Assembly (NCBI GenBank): GCA_039881045.1
Contig: JAYWVB010000037.1
Span: forward strand, 62,001-126,000
Reading direction: 5' to 3'
DNA: 64,000 nt
DNA from: Chaetomium olivaceum
Lineage: Eukaryota > Ascomycota > Sordariomycetes > Sordariales > Chaetomiaceae
The notes below the pieces were generated by a model that worked only from the letters and a program-made list of their open reading frames with translations, did not search any database and was not told the origin of the DNA. Each line of letters starts with the position of its first letter. Position 1 is the first letter of the stretch. The translations under genes and the position numbers were made by a program. Shown here in pieces: positions 41,902 through 53,463 of the stretch.

Positions 41902-44155
41902 CTAGCGGCCCCTGGAACGAACGGGCATTGTTCTCAGAACTTGGTCCGTCAACTGAAGTTGCTCGTGAAAACTCGCTATCAATCGACAAAGTTCATCCTT
42001 CGTCTCATCCGGCGAAGCGTAACCCTGCATCACAGACGCAGATGGTGGTGCAGGGACCGGAAAGGAGGGGGTTACATGTGTTTGACTGGGGTCCGGGGCT
42101 AGATCCAAGGCTGTTGTGTGTGGGGGTGAAGGGCTGTCGTGGGTTCTGGGTGGAGAGCTTGGGTAAAGATCCTCGTTGAGGTAGACGGACGGCTCCCTAG
42201 TGCTTGGCGCGAAATTGGTGTCGACAGCATGCCGCTCGAGATCAAATGGTGTTTTCAGGTCTGAGCTCGTCGATGCGGTGTCCGAACCCGCCGTCGATGG
42301 ACGGCTGGCATCTGTCATGTCGATTGCAAGACTCGCATCGAGGTCAATCAGACTCACGACCGAAAGACGACTAATGTGAGCTGTCGGTATCATCCGATCC
42401 AAGTCTGGACTGTTTACGTGATCATATTGCCAGTGGGCTGACATCGGATCCTGTGTAACCACAATGGGCTCGGGGTTGTTGCTAAACTCGGGCGCTGCGA
42501 TGTCAGGGGCTGCCGTCGCAGGTGTCCTGGACGGGAATGTCCAATCCTGGGTCCGCCGCCGATCAAAACCCTCAACCAAGGCTGTTGCTGGCCTCGCGCC
42601 TGGTTTTATTGTATCCATGTCGGCGAATTGTGACAACTCTCCTCCATCTAATGACAGGTCAAGGTCGATTAGTGATTTTCGGATGGTCGGTTGCTTCGGG
42701 TCTTTTCGTAGGGGGAGATCCGTGATCGGTGATGGGAGGGCCTTGGCGTAGAAAACTCGAGCATTGTCGTTATAGTTGGAGATGGTGTGCGGGTCGAACA
42801 CTTTCTCGAGGGGCACTTTGAACGTTTTGATGTTAGGAGGTCGGCGACGACGCACTTGTTTCCGATCTTGCCAGCCGGAAGGTCAACGTCTGGGCCATAG
42901 ACATCAAAGACAGCCTGAGCATCCGCATCGTTGAAGTCAAAGCTTTCCTCGGTTGCGCTGAAATTCCATTCGTCGTCAGGGACAACGGAAGGTGACAAGT
43001 CGTTGGCCGGTCCCTGGGCGCCGCCGGCGGAAACAGTGAACGTCTATTTCCGCCCTGAACCTCCCAGACTTTGTAAGCGTTTACAAGCTTTGAGAGAGAA
43101 ATGGTCGGGTAGTCGTCCTCGGAGTTGTGGATGTATGGATGCTGCTGAACATGTTCGATGTGAGGACGTTGGGCCGGGTCCTCCACCATGCAAAACGCGA
43201 CAAGGTCCTTTAGTTGATCCGAATACTGATCACCTGTGAGCCGAGGGCAATGTTGCTTCAGGTACGAACCGAACTCTGAGATATCAACGATTGGGCCCGC
43301 ATTTGGTGGCAGCCCAGTAGCCATCTCGTAAGCCATCGAACCAAAGGCCCTATACGGAAGATTGTCAGTTGTTGCCTCCCAAATATGTAGTGCATGAGGG
43401 GAACCGATGCCCCAGGAACGAAACATGCTTGGATAGATACAGTAGGCATACCAGATGTCAACCTCGGAGCCGTATGAAACGGTGGAGTCAAAAAGCTCGG
43501 GGGCCATCCACTGCAACGTTCCCGTCACCGTGCTCCTCTTGTCAAACTTTGTTTCAAGAATCCCCGCAACGCCAAAGTCGCAGAGTTGAACGCCTCCAGC
43601 CTCAGTAATGAGAACATTGGCGCACTTAATATCTCGATGGATGACACCTTGCTTATGGACCCAGTAGACGGCCTCGGAAACTTCCCGCAAGATGGGAATA
43701 ATCCATTTCTCGGTCAGCTCGCCAGTCGGCCTCATCAGTGTGGACACGCTGCCTCCGGCGCAGTGTTCGGTGATGATCCATATGGTAGGGCCAACGAGCA
43801 GGGTATCGATGACAGTGTTGATGTTCTTCGCGCCGCTGTCACCGAGAAGCTTGAGTGTGGGGACCTCCTTGAGAATATCGCTGAACGTGTCTGCCCTGCC
43901 AGGTTGGAGGCTATCTCCATCGTCTATGCTCACCATCTTGACGGCGACGGCCTGCTGAGACCTAACGCTAGTGGCTTTGTACACACGACCGAAACTTCCT
44001 TTGCCGATCAATTCCAAGAGCTCATACGGAGGAGGGTCTCTGCCAGCATCGGCGCATTCTTCGACGACCGCGGATTGAACGGCCCTGGCCTCCTGGATCG
44101 CCTTTTGTTTGGTGGCCGAATACTCGCCAAGAAAACTCCACCTCACTGTAGCCAT
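41902..44155 (-). CDS. STE20/GC-kinase-type protein kinase, two frameshifts in the tail
   Basis: Start is MATVRWSFLGEYSATKQKAI. The kinase domain begins YELLELIGKGSFGRVYKATS, with VAVKMV (ATP lysine), VIHRDIKCANVL (catalytic loop), LCDFGVAG and STVTGTLQWMAPELF, features of STE20-family germinal-centre kinases. A 102-nt intron (43451-43350) interrupts EVDIW-AFGSMAYEMATGLPP and is confirmed by in-frame joining. After NAYKVWEVQGGNRRSLFPPA (about 43020) the frame shifts to SPSVVPDDEWNFSATEESFD, and near 42860 again to VRRRRPPNIKTFKVPLEKVF. The tail is disordered, then ends ELCRLIASFHEQLQLTDQVL. Relatives act in the septation and morphogenesis networks; which one is orthologous I cannot tell. The kinase domain itself is intact. 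Confidence 0.85.
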
Positions 44156-45386
44156 GGCGATATGAGGTCTCCCGGAATCCGGATCGGGGATTAAAATCCG
44201 GCGTCGTCAATTGGGCGCGATGCGTGGCAAATCCTGTCGAACGAACATTAAGGTTAGTAAATGACAAGAACTAGGTAGGCCAGGTCGAAGAGAGAGTTCG
44301 TCAGTCTTACCTTACATTGATGTCCTGTCCACCGTACAATTGAGCGACAGCATAACTCCGTAGCATGAGCTCAAAAGTGAAGAGGTAAACCTTGTCCGCC
44401 CTCATACTTGACTCACAGTGTGCAAAGCCAACCGGCCTACATGTCTCAAGGCCGCTGCAGCCAGTGGAAATATTCACTGTAGCCCCCATAGGGACTCAGT
44501 ATTCAAGGCAAACCGCACGGAGAGTTTGAGCTAGGCTTGGCGGACAAGGTTATTCACTTTGTGAGCTCATGCTCCGCCGGGATTGTCCGTTCCGCCTCCT
44601 GCTCGTTTTCTCGGATAAATCATCCACCGACCCGGAAAAGTGTCAGGGACGGGACGACCCGGAATCACGGAAAGTTCGAGAGCCCGTGCTTCTCAGCAGC
44701 ATCAAGGACTCTCTGTCACAAAGTAGCCATTAACAGGGTGCAGGACGGAAAGCCAGAGGTACAGGGAATGCAGCACCCGGGCGAGCTTATCTGGAACTGC
44801 GAGACGGCTCTGCAGTATGCCAAATGCCCAGGCTGATCAGAAGGCATATCACAATAAGTGTCAACGTCATCAGCGTATCGGGCAGACAACACGTCCTTGG
44901 GGTGATAGAACGGAGTCACGTTAAGCGGGTCATCCAGATTCTATTGTAGTGTAGGGAGATGCTGCCAGAGTGTCATTGAAGGGTTTGAGTTGCTTGTTCA
45001 TTATAGGGAATAAAGGGAGTCAGTAGATGGTATAGATAGGTTTTCAAATGAATGACGACTTATGGATGGAAGCCCGATATCTAAATGCCGATAAGATTAG
45101 CGCGGGAATCGAAATCGTTTGAGCGCCTTAGCGTGCTAGAGAACATTCCCACTATCTCTAGAACGCTTAACGGTTGAGGCGGATATCTTCTATCAAGAAT
45201 TATATAAACATCGATTTGAAAGTATATACATACTATCCGCCACCGGAGTATAGTAGGTGGCCGATGGGTAAGTCAAGGTTTCTGCCATGGCAGTTTCGTT
45301 CCACCGAACTTTCGAAGCTGCAACGAGGGAGCTGACCGCGGGCGGTCCGTCACAACGGTTGATACCCAACGTCCCACCCCTCACAG
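44156..45386. other. Intergenic, about 1.2 kb
   Basis: This is the upstream region of the kinase gene and 3' flank of the P450 gene; AT-richer from 44940 to 45240. No feature is recognised. Confidence 0.5.
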
Positions 45387-46966
45387 CCTCCTCTTGAGCG
45401 CAATCTCCAATCCCAAAGGCTTCCTCAAGAACCCCTCTTTCGTATCCATATAATCCTGCCTCAGACTGACATGATACCGCCTTGACCACGTCGCCACAAT
45501 CAGCTTCATCTCCATCTCGGCCACATTTCTCCCCACACAAGCCCTCGATCCATAACTGAACGGAATAAACGCGTTCTTCTGCCTCGCCGTCAGATTCTCC
45601 CACCGCTCCGGCCTAAACTCATCCGCATCCTTACCCCAAATCTCCTTCGAATGATGAATCGAGTAGGTCGGCACGCTAAGCACCGTCCCGGGCGGGAAGT
45701 AATGGCCCTCATAATAAATCCCCTGCCCATCCAGCGGGATCTGCCGCGGCAGCCCAATCCCCGAGGTCGAGTGAAACCGCAGGGTCTCGTTGACGACCGC
45801 CGACAGTAGGGCAGGTCGCGGACCATGTCAAAGGTGGGACGTCGAGGTCGGCGGGCAGGGCGGCGTCGTCGAGCTCGCCTGGAGTTTTTGGATGACGCCC
45901 GGGGTGCGCACCGCGTGGAAGAGCAGGGCGCACGACGAGTTGGAGGTGGTGTCGCTGCCCGCGATGAGCTGGGTCAGCGCTTCAGCGGTGAGCTCCTCGC
46001 GGCCGAGGGGCTCGCCCTTTTCGTCGCGGCCGTCGATCAGCCGCTGAAGCAGGTCCTTGCGCTCGGAGGGCGGGGGGTTTTCGAGGCGGGACTTGACGCG
46101 CGCGATGGCGATGCCAGCCAGGTTCTCCACTGCTTGGAGAGCCCCTGGCTGAAGAAAGGGGTCCGGGAAGTACTTGGCGTAGGGCTTGAGGCTGGGGAGG
46201 CTGCCGAGCGCGGCGGAGACTTCGCCGCGGCGGTTGAGGATCTCGATGGCGGATGCGTAGATCGGCGGGCTCTCTGGGGAAGCGCGGACTTCGGCCATGT
46301 CGGCGCCAGAGGAGAGCATGCCGAAGGGCGCGCCGAAAGCGAGATCGCCGATGACGTCGAAGGCGAGGTAGTTGAACCATTGAGGCAGTCGAGGTGGGCT
46401 GCGCCGTCAGGGCTGTTCGAGCGCAAGATGAGGTTGTCCAGTTGCCGGACGAAGAGTTCGAGGTTGCTGTGGATGTACGGCTCAAACTGGGCGACCGACT
46501 TGACCGAGAAGGTGTGGGACACGATCTTGCGCTTGCGCGTGTGCTCAGCGCGATCCCGCGTGTTGAAGAGGCCCCGTTGAATACTGACGAAGGCATCGTA
46601 GAAATCGCTGGACTGTGTCAGCACCTGTGCCGCCCTTCGCCGAGCGGATCAAACCCACGCTTTCAGGAAACCATTGCCGTGGCCGTAAACAATTTGGATA
46701 GCCTCGTCATTGCAGAGACTGACATGGTTCGGCTGGATACGGACAACAGGACCCAACTTCTTGTGCAGCTTGTCGACCGTGTCGTACCGGTCACCTCGGC
46801 GGGCCACCAAAAGTAGCCACCAATTTGAGACCTGGGCCGGGAACGGCGCTGGAATGTGCTTCAGGTCCCGATACGTCACAAGGTACGGATAAACATAATA
46901 AACCACGGCGGCGATCAGCAGGGCAGCTGGTGCCCACGGCGAGAGGACGAAGTTGATCAGAGCCAT
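45387..46966 (-). pseudogene. CYP53-like cytochrome P450 (benzoate 4-hydroxylase type), multiply frameshifted
   Basis: Start MALINFVLSPWAPAALLIAA is a membrane anchor, followed by HIPAPFPAQVSNWWLLLVAR and LGPVVRIQPNHVSLCNDEAI. A 51-nt intron (46658-46608) joins GHGNGFLKA to DFYDAFVSIQRGLFNTRDRA. Near 46385 a one-base loss shifts into WFNYLAFDVIGDLAFGAPFG. The I-helix AGSDTTSNSSCALLFHAVRT is present. Between about 45900 and 45780 the frame changes three times within 120 bp before ETLRFHS (ExxR). Then FRPERW and the haem loop FIPFSYGSRACVGRNVAEME are normal. CYP53 enzymes hydroxylate benzoate at the para position in the endoplasmic reticulum. With at least four breaks this is a pseudogene, unless the GC-rich stretch was badly assembled. 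Confidence 0.8.
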
Positions 46967-47815
46967 AGTGGGTGTCGCAGCATTAGCAAACTAAGACAAA
47001 CGGAAAATAGTTTGAGATCTCAGGGTTTATATCGACGTGATCCCACCGCCACTTCGGATTTGGTGACACATGTGATACCCGCCTCCTCTCCATGGGGATT
47101 GACTAGCTACTGTTGGCTTTACCAAGGCCGAACCAGAGCCTCCCGACCAGAGTCGAAAACGCGGCGATCGTCCACGTTTCCGGCAGCGGTTTTCGGCTTC
47201 GAAATCTGCGGTCTCTGATACGCGAGAACCCCGGATTCCGCGGGGAATGGGGGATGTTTCTGATCCCTTGGCTGACGGAGCAGCACCTCAAAATTGCGGG
47301 GATGCGGGGCCTGCGGCCACCGGCAGCTTAAGGCGGCAGAGGGGCGGAGACGGGAGGCGGCCGAGCTAGCGTTTTATTTGCCGGAGCTGTTCGCGCTTCT
47401 CTCGCGACTCCGAGCGTGGACCAAGAGGGGGGGATCCGGAGTGTGGCACCCTCTGGCCGCGTGCGGGAAATCCATGAGCGCCGAAAATAAAGCGACCGAG
47501 CGAACCGTACCGCGTGTTTTGCAGAGGCCGACACTCTCAGCTGGGAATCATGTTGTCAGTTATAGGGTTGAAGAATGACCCATTTCGCGACGAATGGCAC
47601 CTGATCAAGCATGTCAAAAATGGAGCGCCAGACTTGAAGTGGTAAGGTGTCGCGTGCTGATATGTTCGCAGCCACTTGGAAATGATTTTTGATGAGATGA
47701 ACACATGATAATACGCGTAGCATACAAAAAAGGATATGTACATACATCCCCCGCCGGGCTCAAACGGACACGATACAGCTCCTCTTACACCATTTCTAGG
47801 GCATCACACGACTAC
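46967..47815. other. Intergenic, about 850 bp
   Basis: This is the promoter side of the P450. Scattered frames have no support; nothing else is recognised. Confidence 0.5.
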
Positions 47816-50105
47816 TTAACGTAGCATGTACGAGAGATCGGGAAGATTGGCAATGATCCATTGTGCCGTTTTCTCGTGCTCATGTTGCAGATCGCTGATT
47901 GGGGGCATATGTGTCTTGATGGACGTTGACGATATTGGAGGGTGATTTGTAGTCGTCGCCCCTAAGAGAACAGACGCGGACTTTTCCGGAGCAGGACCGG
48001 GAGTTGAGTGGTCCACAAACTCCGGAATGGTGTCTAATACTTGAGCTTGAGGACCCGGCTTGGCAAGAGCCGACTGGAAGGCCGAGCGAGATGTCAGCTT
48101 CGCCCAGGGGGTCCGTGAAGTGTCCTTGGGGGTGGGCGTGTGATTAACAATGTTGTTATTCTGGGGTGCCAATGCAGTCAAGGTGGGCCCGACGGCAGGT
48201 ATTTTGGTTGCTGAGTCGAGTGGTATAGGTTGAAGTTGCGAGGCAACAACAGGTGAAGAAACCATTTCGCCCCATTCATCGTCATCATCGTCGTCGGCGG
48301 CGGCGGCAGCGGCGGCGCCGTCCGGGACCTTGGTTACCTGAGCGGTGGTGGGGATTTGGGGTGTTGGGCCTGGGGGGCGCGCACAGGGCGGGACAGGTAT
48401 CACGCTGATGGAGCGTGCGTGCGTGGTGGTTGTTGGTGAGGCAGTGTTCCAGCCAAATGACGGCACACCTGGCCCGGCACTATTTGAAGCGTGATGTGTT
48501 GGTCGTTGTGGCCTTCTTGAGGGCCCATCCGCGAGTTGTAGGGAAAGACCGGTTGCTCGGGGAGGCTGCTGGACCGAAAAGGCCCTGGAGTGAGGGCTCT
48601 TCTTTTTAAACACATCATTCAGGGTGACCGGCTCGACAGATGAATCCCAACCGAACATATTCTTCTGGGTTTTGGATATTCCACCCCCGAGAGCCACACG
48701 TCCAGCAATGGAATCTTCCTCCATCCACCGGCGGACAATCTTGATGGTGTCATCGTGAACCGTGGATGTTGCCCAGGCGACTCTCCGGTAACTGTCGTCG
48801 TCTCCTGCATTATGCCTCCGTGACGACCCCAACCGGGAAATGCGATACCAGGTTTTCCGCTCCGAAATCGTAGTGAAGCTGTCCTCGATAACATGATCCG
48901 GCACCTCGCAGTCCACATCAGGATCAGAGGCGGCGTCCAGGGCAGTATTGAACAACTTGGCGATCAAGCCAAGGTCCACGCCAAAATGGATCGGTCCAAA
49001 CTGGGCAATGGCAGATGGGCCGGAGGAAAGGTTATCGGATGGAGAGGGCGACGACGGTGCAGGTTCGTCAATTGTGATTGGTTCTTGGACGATCGGTCTG
49101 GCTCCCAGTTCGGATGGTGACGGGGGAGATGGTCCATCCGCATCGACATCCTCGAACTCCCCGAAGTCGGCGAGATCCGCCAAACCATCCTTTTGCCCTT
49201 CGCCAGGTGTGTTGGTGTCGGTGGGCACAACAACAATGTCACGTTCTTCGCTCGCTGCCCTGGCAATGCCATCAAACTTGACGACAAGCTCCTGCACCTT
49301 TCCCGATGCCTTTCGCGAACCCGCTGACACACCCCTTGGCTCCTCGTCAATGGACGTAATCGGCGAGTCCTGACGGTCCTCTTCGTGATCCGTGTTGTCA
49401 TTGGACGGCGTGGGGGATTGGTACCCCCGGTTGGGCGCGGTCGACTCAACGCTCAACCGCACATCACTACCAGGGGCCGCCACAGGCGTGGTCTGTTCTT
49501 CGACCCCTTTCCCTTCTTCCGATTCAGCCGCGGGAGAGTCTGACTCTATGGTAATTTCCGGGTTGCCAATTCTGGCGGTGTCCGACTTATCCCATACTGT
49601 ATCCGGTTGCTCGATCCCCAGGGCTCCAAACGTAGTGATAGGCGCGTCGATGGGGGAGGCGGCTTCGATAACCAAACGTGGGGTGGAAGCAGCTTCAAAC
49701 GAAGGTCTTCGAGACGAGAAACCACTGCCCCAAGGGTCTGGCGAAGGTTGTCGAAACACGGAACCATTCGCTGGTTTTGGTGTCGCGATGTTTCCCGGCA
49801 ATGCGATCGGACTAGTTTTGTTGTCCCGGGGGGTGGCGAGTAGATTCGGATTCGAGCCTCCCAGCCTCCGGCCCATATTGAATGCGCTGGTGTCTCCATC
49901 GCGGCTGTCCATTCCCGATCATTCTCGTCCATCCATTCTCCCTCCCCCATGGCGAGTGTTCTGAAACGGCGGGGATGCGAGGAGAGCTCGAGGCGGAGAG
50001 GAAGGCGCGTGGTGGAGGGGCAATGTCGGACTTGGCGGGCGAGCCCGGCTTCAAGTCCCTGTCTGGGTCTGTCGCGGCCCATGGTGAGCCCCATGGATCG
50101 TCCAT
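47816..50105 (-). CDS. Large acidic low-complexity protein of unknown function, two frameshifts near the start
   Basis: The most protein-like N-terminus is MDDPWGSPWAATDPDRDLKP at 50105; the frame then shifts near 49960 (EGEWMDENDREWTAAM) and near 49890 into the long frame (SNPNLLATPRDNKTSPIALP) that is open to 47816. An internal ATG at 49912 would avoid the shifts but drop the head. The chain is mostly disordered and Pro/Ser-rich, with an acidic LADLADFGEFEDVDADG stretch. The one likely folded part is near KLFNTALDAASDPDVDCEVP, ERKTWYRISRLGSSRRHNAG and KIVRRWMEEDSIAGRVALGG. A polyalanine-polyaspartate run lies near 48290, before EWGEMVSSPVV. The final segment EHEKTAQWIIANLPDLSYML looks helical. 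No enzyme motif was seen; I do not assign a function. Confidence 0.75.
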
Positions 50106-51141
50106 TGTGTGTCGCGACGATTGTCATGTTGCGGGCGAGAAGTCGTGTCTGAAGCCGCTCGGCATCGTAGGGGGCAGAGGTCGGCCGATGCAGGGGCGGC
50201 CAATCGGGGCCGTGCTCGTCCAGGCTAAGCAAGCAAGCAAGCGGTTCAGTGTCGGTGTCGTTTGGTGTGCCGTAGCGTAGCCGGGGAGATGACGTTGTCC
50301 TTAGACGCGCGGTCTGCCACTCTGCTGCATCGATGGGAGATGCGTTCGACGGATTCGATCGAATGTCAGCGGGCCAAGGTCGCACAAGGTCAAAATAAGA
50401 GCCAGCAACCTAAAACGACTTGCTGTAACCCTCCTAACATCACCAAAGACTTTGTAAACTCGGCGCAAGATTAATAATAGCGTGGCTTCCGAAGGGCATT
50501 CATTGCCGCTTGAAAGCCGAAAGAAAGCCGCGAGGGATGAACTGGAGTTTGTGCCAGAAGTGAATGGATGCGAGTTCTGGAGCTAGCCTCTGGACTATTT
50601 ACACTGTGGAAATTTTAAAGTTGGACCAAGCCCCTTGGAAGCCCGGCAGCCCGGTAAGTCAGCGGAACCTATCTAGCCTTGGCAGACGGGAACCAGGATG
50701 AGACATCCATGGTGTGGTTTTGGAGGTTAACTTGACGGTTCTTGCGGTTCCGCATTGCTTTCAGGGAGTGAACTAAGATGCCCCTACGGCATGCCGATTC
50801 TGGCTTAGGGCTGTGTCAAGTTTCTTCCATTGATATGTACTTAGATACATGTACCTTACTTCAAGCGTCAAGTTGCTGTCCCACGGCTGTGGCGCTTTTT
50901 AGCTTGCATCATTGACAGGATGTGGCTGCAGGCCCACCTGCTGATAAAGCACGCCGATACAGGCCGATGGAGGGGCCAATTGCTCAGCTTCGAACGAAAA
51001 AGAATCACCTCAGATTGACATCCCGCGCAATGCCAACAGTTGACATGGCACGCCCGCAACCACCCTGAGGGAAAAGATATTGTTTCCCAATATTCCAAAT
51101 CATCAACCCATCGACTCGCTAACCGAGGAGCTGCACGTCGC
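50106..51141. other. Intergenic region between divergent genes, about 1 kb
   Basis: It holds the promoters of the acidic-protein gene and cfd1. No specific site is recognised. Confidence 0.5.
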
Positions 51142-52124
51142 CATGTCGCTCTCCAAAATTAAGCACATCGTTCTGGTGAGTGCTCCTCTGCCCCACCTTC
51201 GCCAACTCTTGTCAGTATTCTAACCAAGTCGCCCAGGTGCTCTCAGGCAAAGGAGGCGTTGGCAAGTCCTCGGTCACAACGCAACTAGCCCTGTCGCTCT
51301 CTCTAGCGGGCCACTCCGTCGGTGTCCTCGATGTCGATCTCACGGGTCCCTCGATACCGCGCATGTTCGGGATCGAAGATGCGAAAGTCACACAAGCACC
51401 CGGCGGATGGCTGCCCATCACTGTACACGAAGCCGACCCATCTACGGGTATTGGCTCGCTTCGAGTCATGAGCCTTGGGTTTCTTCTCCCCCGACGGGGC
51501 GACGCCGTCGTGTGGCGCGGGCCAAAAAAGACAGCCATGGTGCGGCAGTTCCTATCAGACGTGTTCTGGGACGAACTCGACTATCTCTTGATCGACACGC
51601 CACCGGGCACGGCGACGAGCGACGAACACATATCGCTAGCCGAGACGCTCCTGCAGAAAGCACGCCCGGAACAGCTCGCCGGCGCCGTGGTTGTGACGAC
51701 GCCCCAGGCCGTCGCCACGGCTGACGTCAGGAAGGAGCTCAACTTTTGCACCAAGACAGGCATCCGCGTGCTCGGTGTCGTTGAGAACATGAGCGGGTTT
51801 GTATGCCCGAACTGCAGCGAGTGCACAAACATTTTCATGAGCGGCGGCGGGGAGGTCATGGCGAAGGACTTCAACGTCCGGTTTCTGGGGCGCATCCCTA
51901 TCGACCCTCAATTTCTAGTGCTCATCGAGACCGGAAAAAAGCCAAGGTATCCGGCAGGTACCTCGGTCAACGGGCAGGATATTTCCTCAGCCGCTGAAGA
52001 CGTTACTGTCGACGACGAGACGCGAGATTCCGGTCTCTTGGTTCATAAATACAAGAGTTGTTCTCTTGCCCCCATTTTCGGCCCCATTACGGCTGATATC
52101 ATTGCTCATGTAGTAAGGCCGTAG
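51142..52124 (+). CDS. cfd1: Cytosolic Fe-S cluster assembly P-loop ATPase Cfd1
   Basis: Cfd1 pairs with Nbp35 as the scaffold that builds 4Fe-4S clusters for cytosolic and nuclear proteins. Exon 1 (51142-51174) encodes MSLSKIKHIVL. Intron 51175-51235 (GTGAGT, CTAAC branch, CAG) joins to VLSGKGGVGKSSVTTQLALS, the deviant Walker A of the Mrp/MinD class. Then come GVLDVDLTGPSIPRMFG, YLLIDTPPGTATSDEHISLA and VVVTTPQAVATADVRKELNF. The C-terminal VCPNCSEC carries the CxxC that bridges a cluster in the dimer. There is no N-terminal four-cysteine ferredoxin-like motif, which separates it from Nbp35. A stretch of about 30 acidic residues (DISSAAEDVTVDDETRDS) lies before the end. Intact; about 306 aa. 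Confidence 0.95.
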
Positions 52125-52443
52125 TACACATAGACCATCATTTTACGCAGCGTGAAAATTAGGGGGGTCGTTCGAGCACATCGTAACGTGACAGACTAGA
52201 CAAGCTTCAACTTTGAATTGCGGATTCGGCCGGCAAACCTTATATACAAATTACAACATTGCCGAGACAGAGTGCCCGCAAACCGGCGGCAAACAGACAC
52301 CCCTTTAGGAAACAAATCTATCAAATGACTGTCTCCCACGTGCGTTTCCGGGAGGTACGCGGAAAATGAAAGTATGTTCGAGAATAGTGCGAGTTATGCG
52401 ATTCGAGCGTTCCATTTTTCTAGCGGTTTAGCAAATCAATCTA
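52125..52443. other. Gap between convergent cfd1 and APH-like genes
   Basis: These are 3' flanks only; no feature was seen. Confidence 0.6.
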
Positions 52444-53463
52444 TCAAACATGGACCAAATGCGAAGTTTCAGCGGTCAATGGCAGAATGGACCCTCTGAA
52501 AAGGAAAACAAGGACTGGAAAAAAAGGATCAAACAGCTGGGCATGGTCTTTACCTCGCAGCGGTATCAAACATACCTGCTCAGGATGCAGCATCAACTGC
52601 CGATGATACCACATCCACCAATATTCCTCCTGATATTCTTCGGGATGGTCGTTGAGGATTATCGGGACCCGTCCAGGCCAGTCATGGTGGTACTGCGGGA
52701 GCAGCATGGCGGAGCAATACTCCCAGAACGAAGGGTACCACCCCGAGAACTCCCAGTCCATGATAACGACAGTCCCGGTCTCTTCCTTGAGCATGATGTT
52801 CCTTGGGGAAAGGTTTCCGTGGGTGAACACCGGGTCGTGGCCCCGAAAGATGGTCTGGTAGCAACCCCAGAGGGTGTCCAGTATGAGCTTGAACTCGCAC
52901 CGGTTCTTCAATTTCAGTCCTAGGCAGCGCCACAAGCTGAACGCCCAAAACTCTTCGGTTGTCTGCGCCGCCGAAAGCTCCGGTTCCACGCCCCTGAAGA
53001 AGTAGTCTAGCAGTGGTTGCTCCCAAATGCCCCCGTAGTAACCTGGGGACGGGATACGGCGTAACTCGTGCATGTGTTGCCGGAGCTGTAGAGTGATGTT
53101 CATCTTCTGATCGTCGGAAAGGGTTGCCCACACCCCATCGAGGATCTTCCCAGGGATATACTCCTGAATGATGAAGTTCTTGTTAGTCTTTTCGTCATGA
53201 AACAGTGCGTAGACGGTCGGAACCGGCACATTGCTGGACTCTCGGACGAAGAGCATGTTCTCACCCTCCTGTAGACTGACCCTCTTGCCGTACTTAACGA
53301 CACAGTGCTCGCCAACGCGGACGATGGGAGTCTCGCCATACCGTACCATGAAATCCGTCGAGTTGAGAATTTCGGCCACGGTCGGCAACGGTGCCGGGAG
53401 TAGCTGGGCAGGGGCATAGTACGGGAGTGTCGGGCGTACGGCCATGATGTCGGTCCTCCCCAA
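52444..53463 (-). CDS. APH-fold (aminoglycoside-phosphotransferase-like) protein, 339 aa
   Basis: It is a single intact exon starting MGRTDIMAVRPTLPYYAPAQ. The protein-kinase-like fold of this large fungal family is seen in VRVGEHCVVKYGKRVSLQEG (ATP-binding lysine), VPVPTVYALFHDE, FIIQEYIPGKILDGVWATLS, then the catalytic THGNLSPRNIML and VIMDWEFSGWYPSFWEY (DFG-like metal site). The usual HGDL is HGNL here, so the catalytic base position is changed from D to N. Such proteins phosphorylate small molecules in some cases and have no known substrate in most fungi. The D-to-N change could mean a pseudoenzyme. Confidence 0.85.
   Translation of the reverse strand: MGRTDIMAVRPTLPYYAPAQLLPAPLPTVAEILNSTDFMVRYGETPIVRVGEHCVVKYGKRVSLQEGENMLFVRESSNVPVPTVYALFHDEKTNKNFIIQEYIPGKILDGVWATLSDDQKMNITLQLRQHMHELRRIPSPGYYGGIWEQPLLDYFFRGVEPELSAAQTTEEFWAFSLWRCLGLKLKNRCEFKLILDTLWGCYQTIFRGHDPVFTHGNLSPRNIMLKEETGTVVIMDWEFSGWYPSFWEYCSAMLLPQYHHDWPGRVPIILNDHPEEYQEEYWWMWYHRQLMLHPEQVCLIPLRGKDHAQLFDPFFPVLVFLFRGSILPLTAETSHLVHV

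Noticed and set aside
41685..42179. 164-codon plus-strand frame MHDLCSRIWNLVEF...
   Set aside because: It overlaps the C-terminal tail of the STE20-type kinase on the other strand, which has recognisable sequence.
43350..43451. Extra segment inside the kinase domain (YAYCIYPSMFRSW...)
   Set aside because: It has GT-AG ends and a CTGAC branch, and removal restores EVDIWAFGSMAYEM. It is an intron, not a domain insertion.
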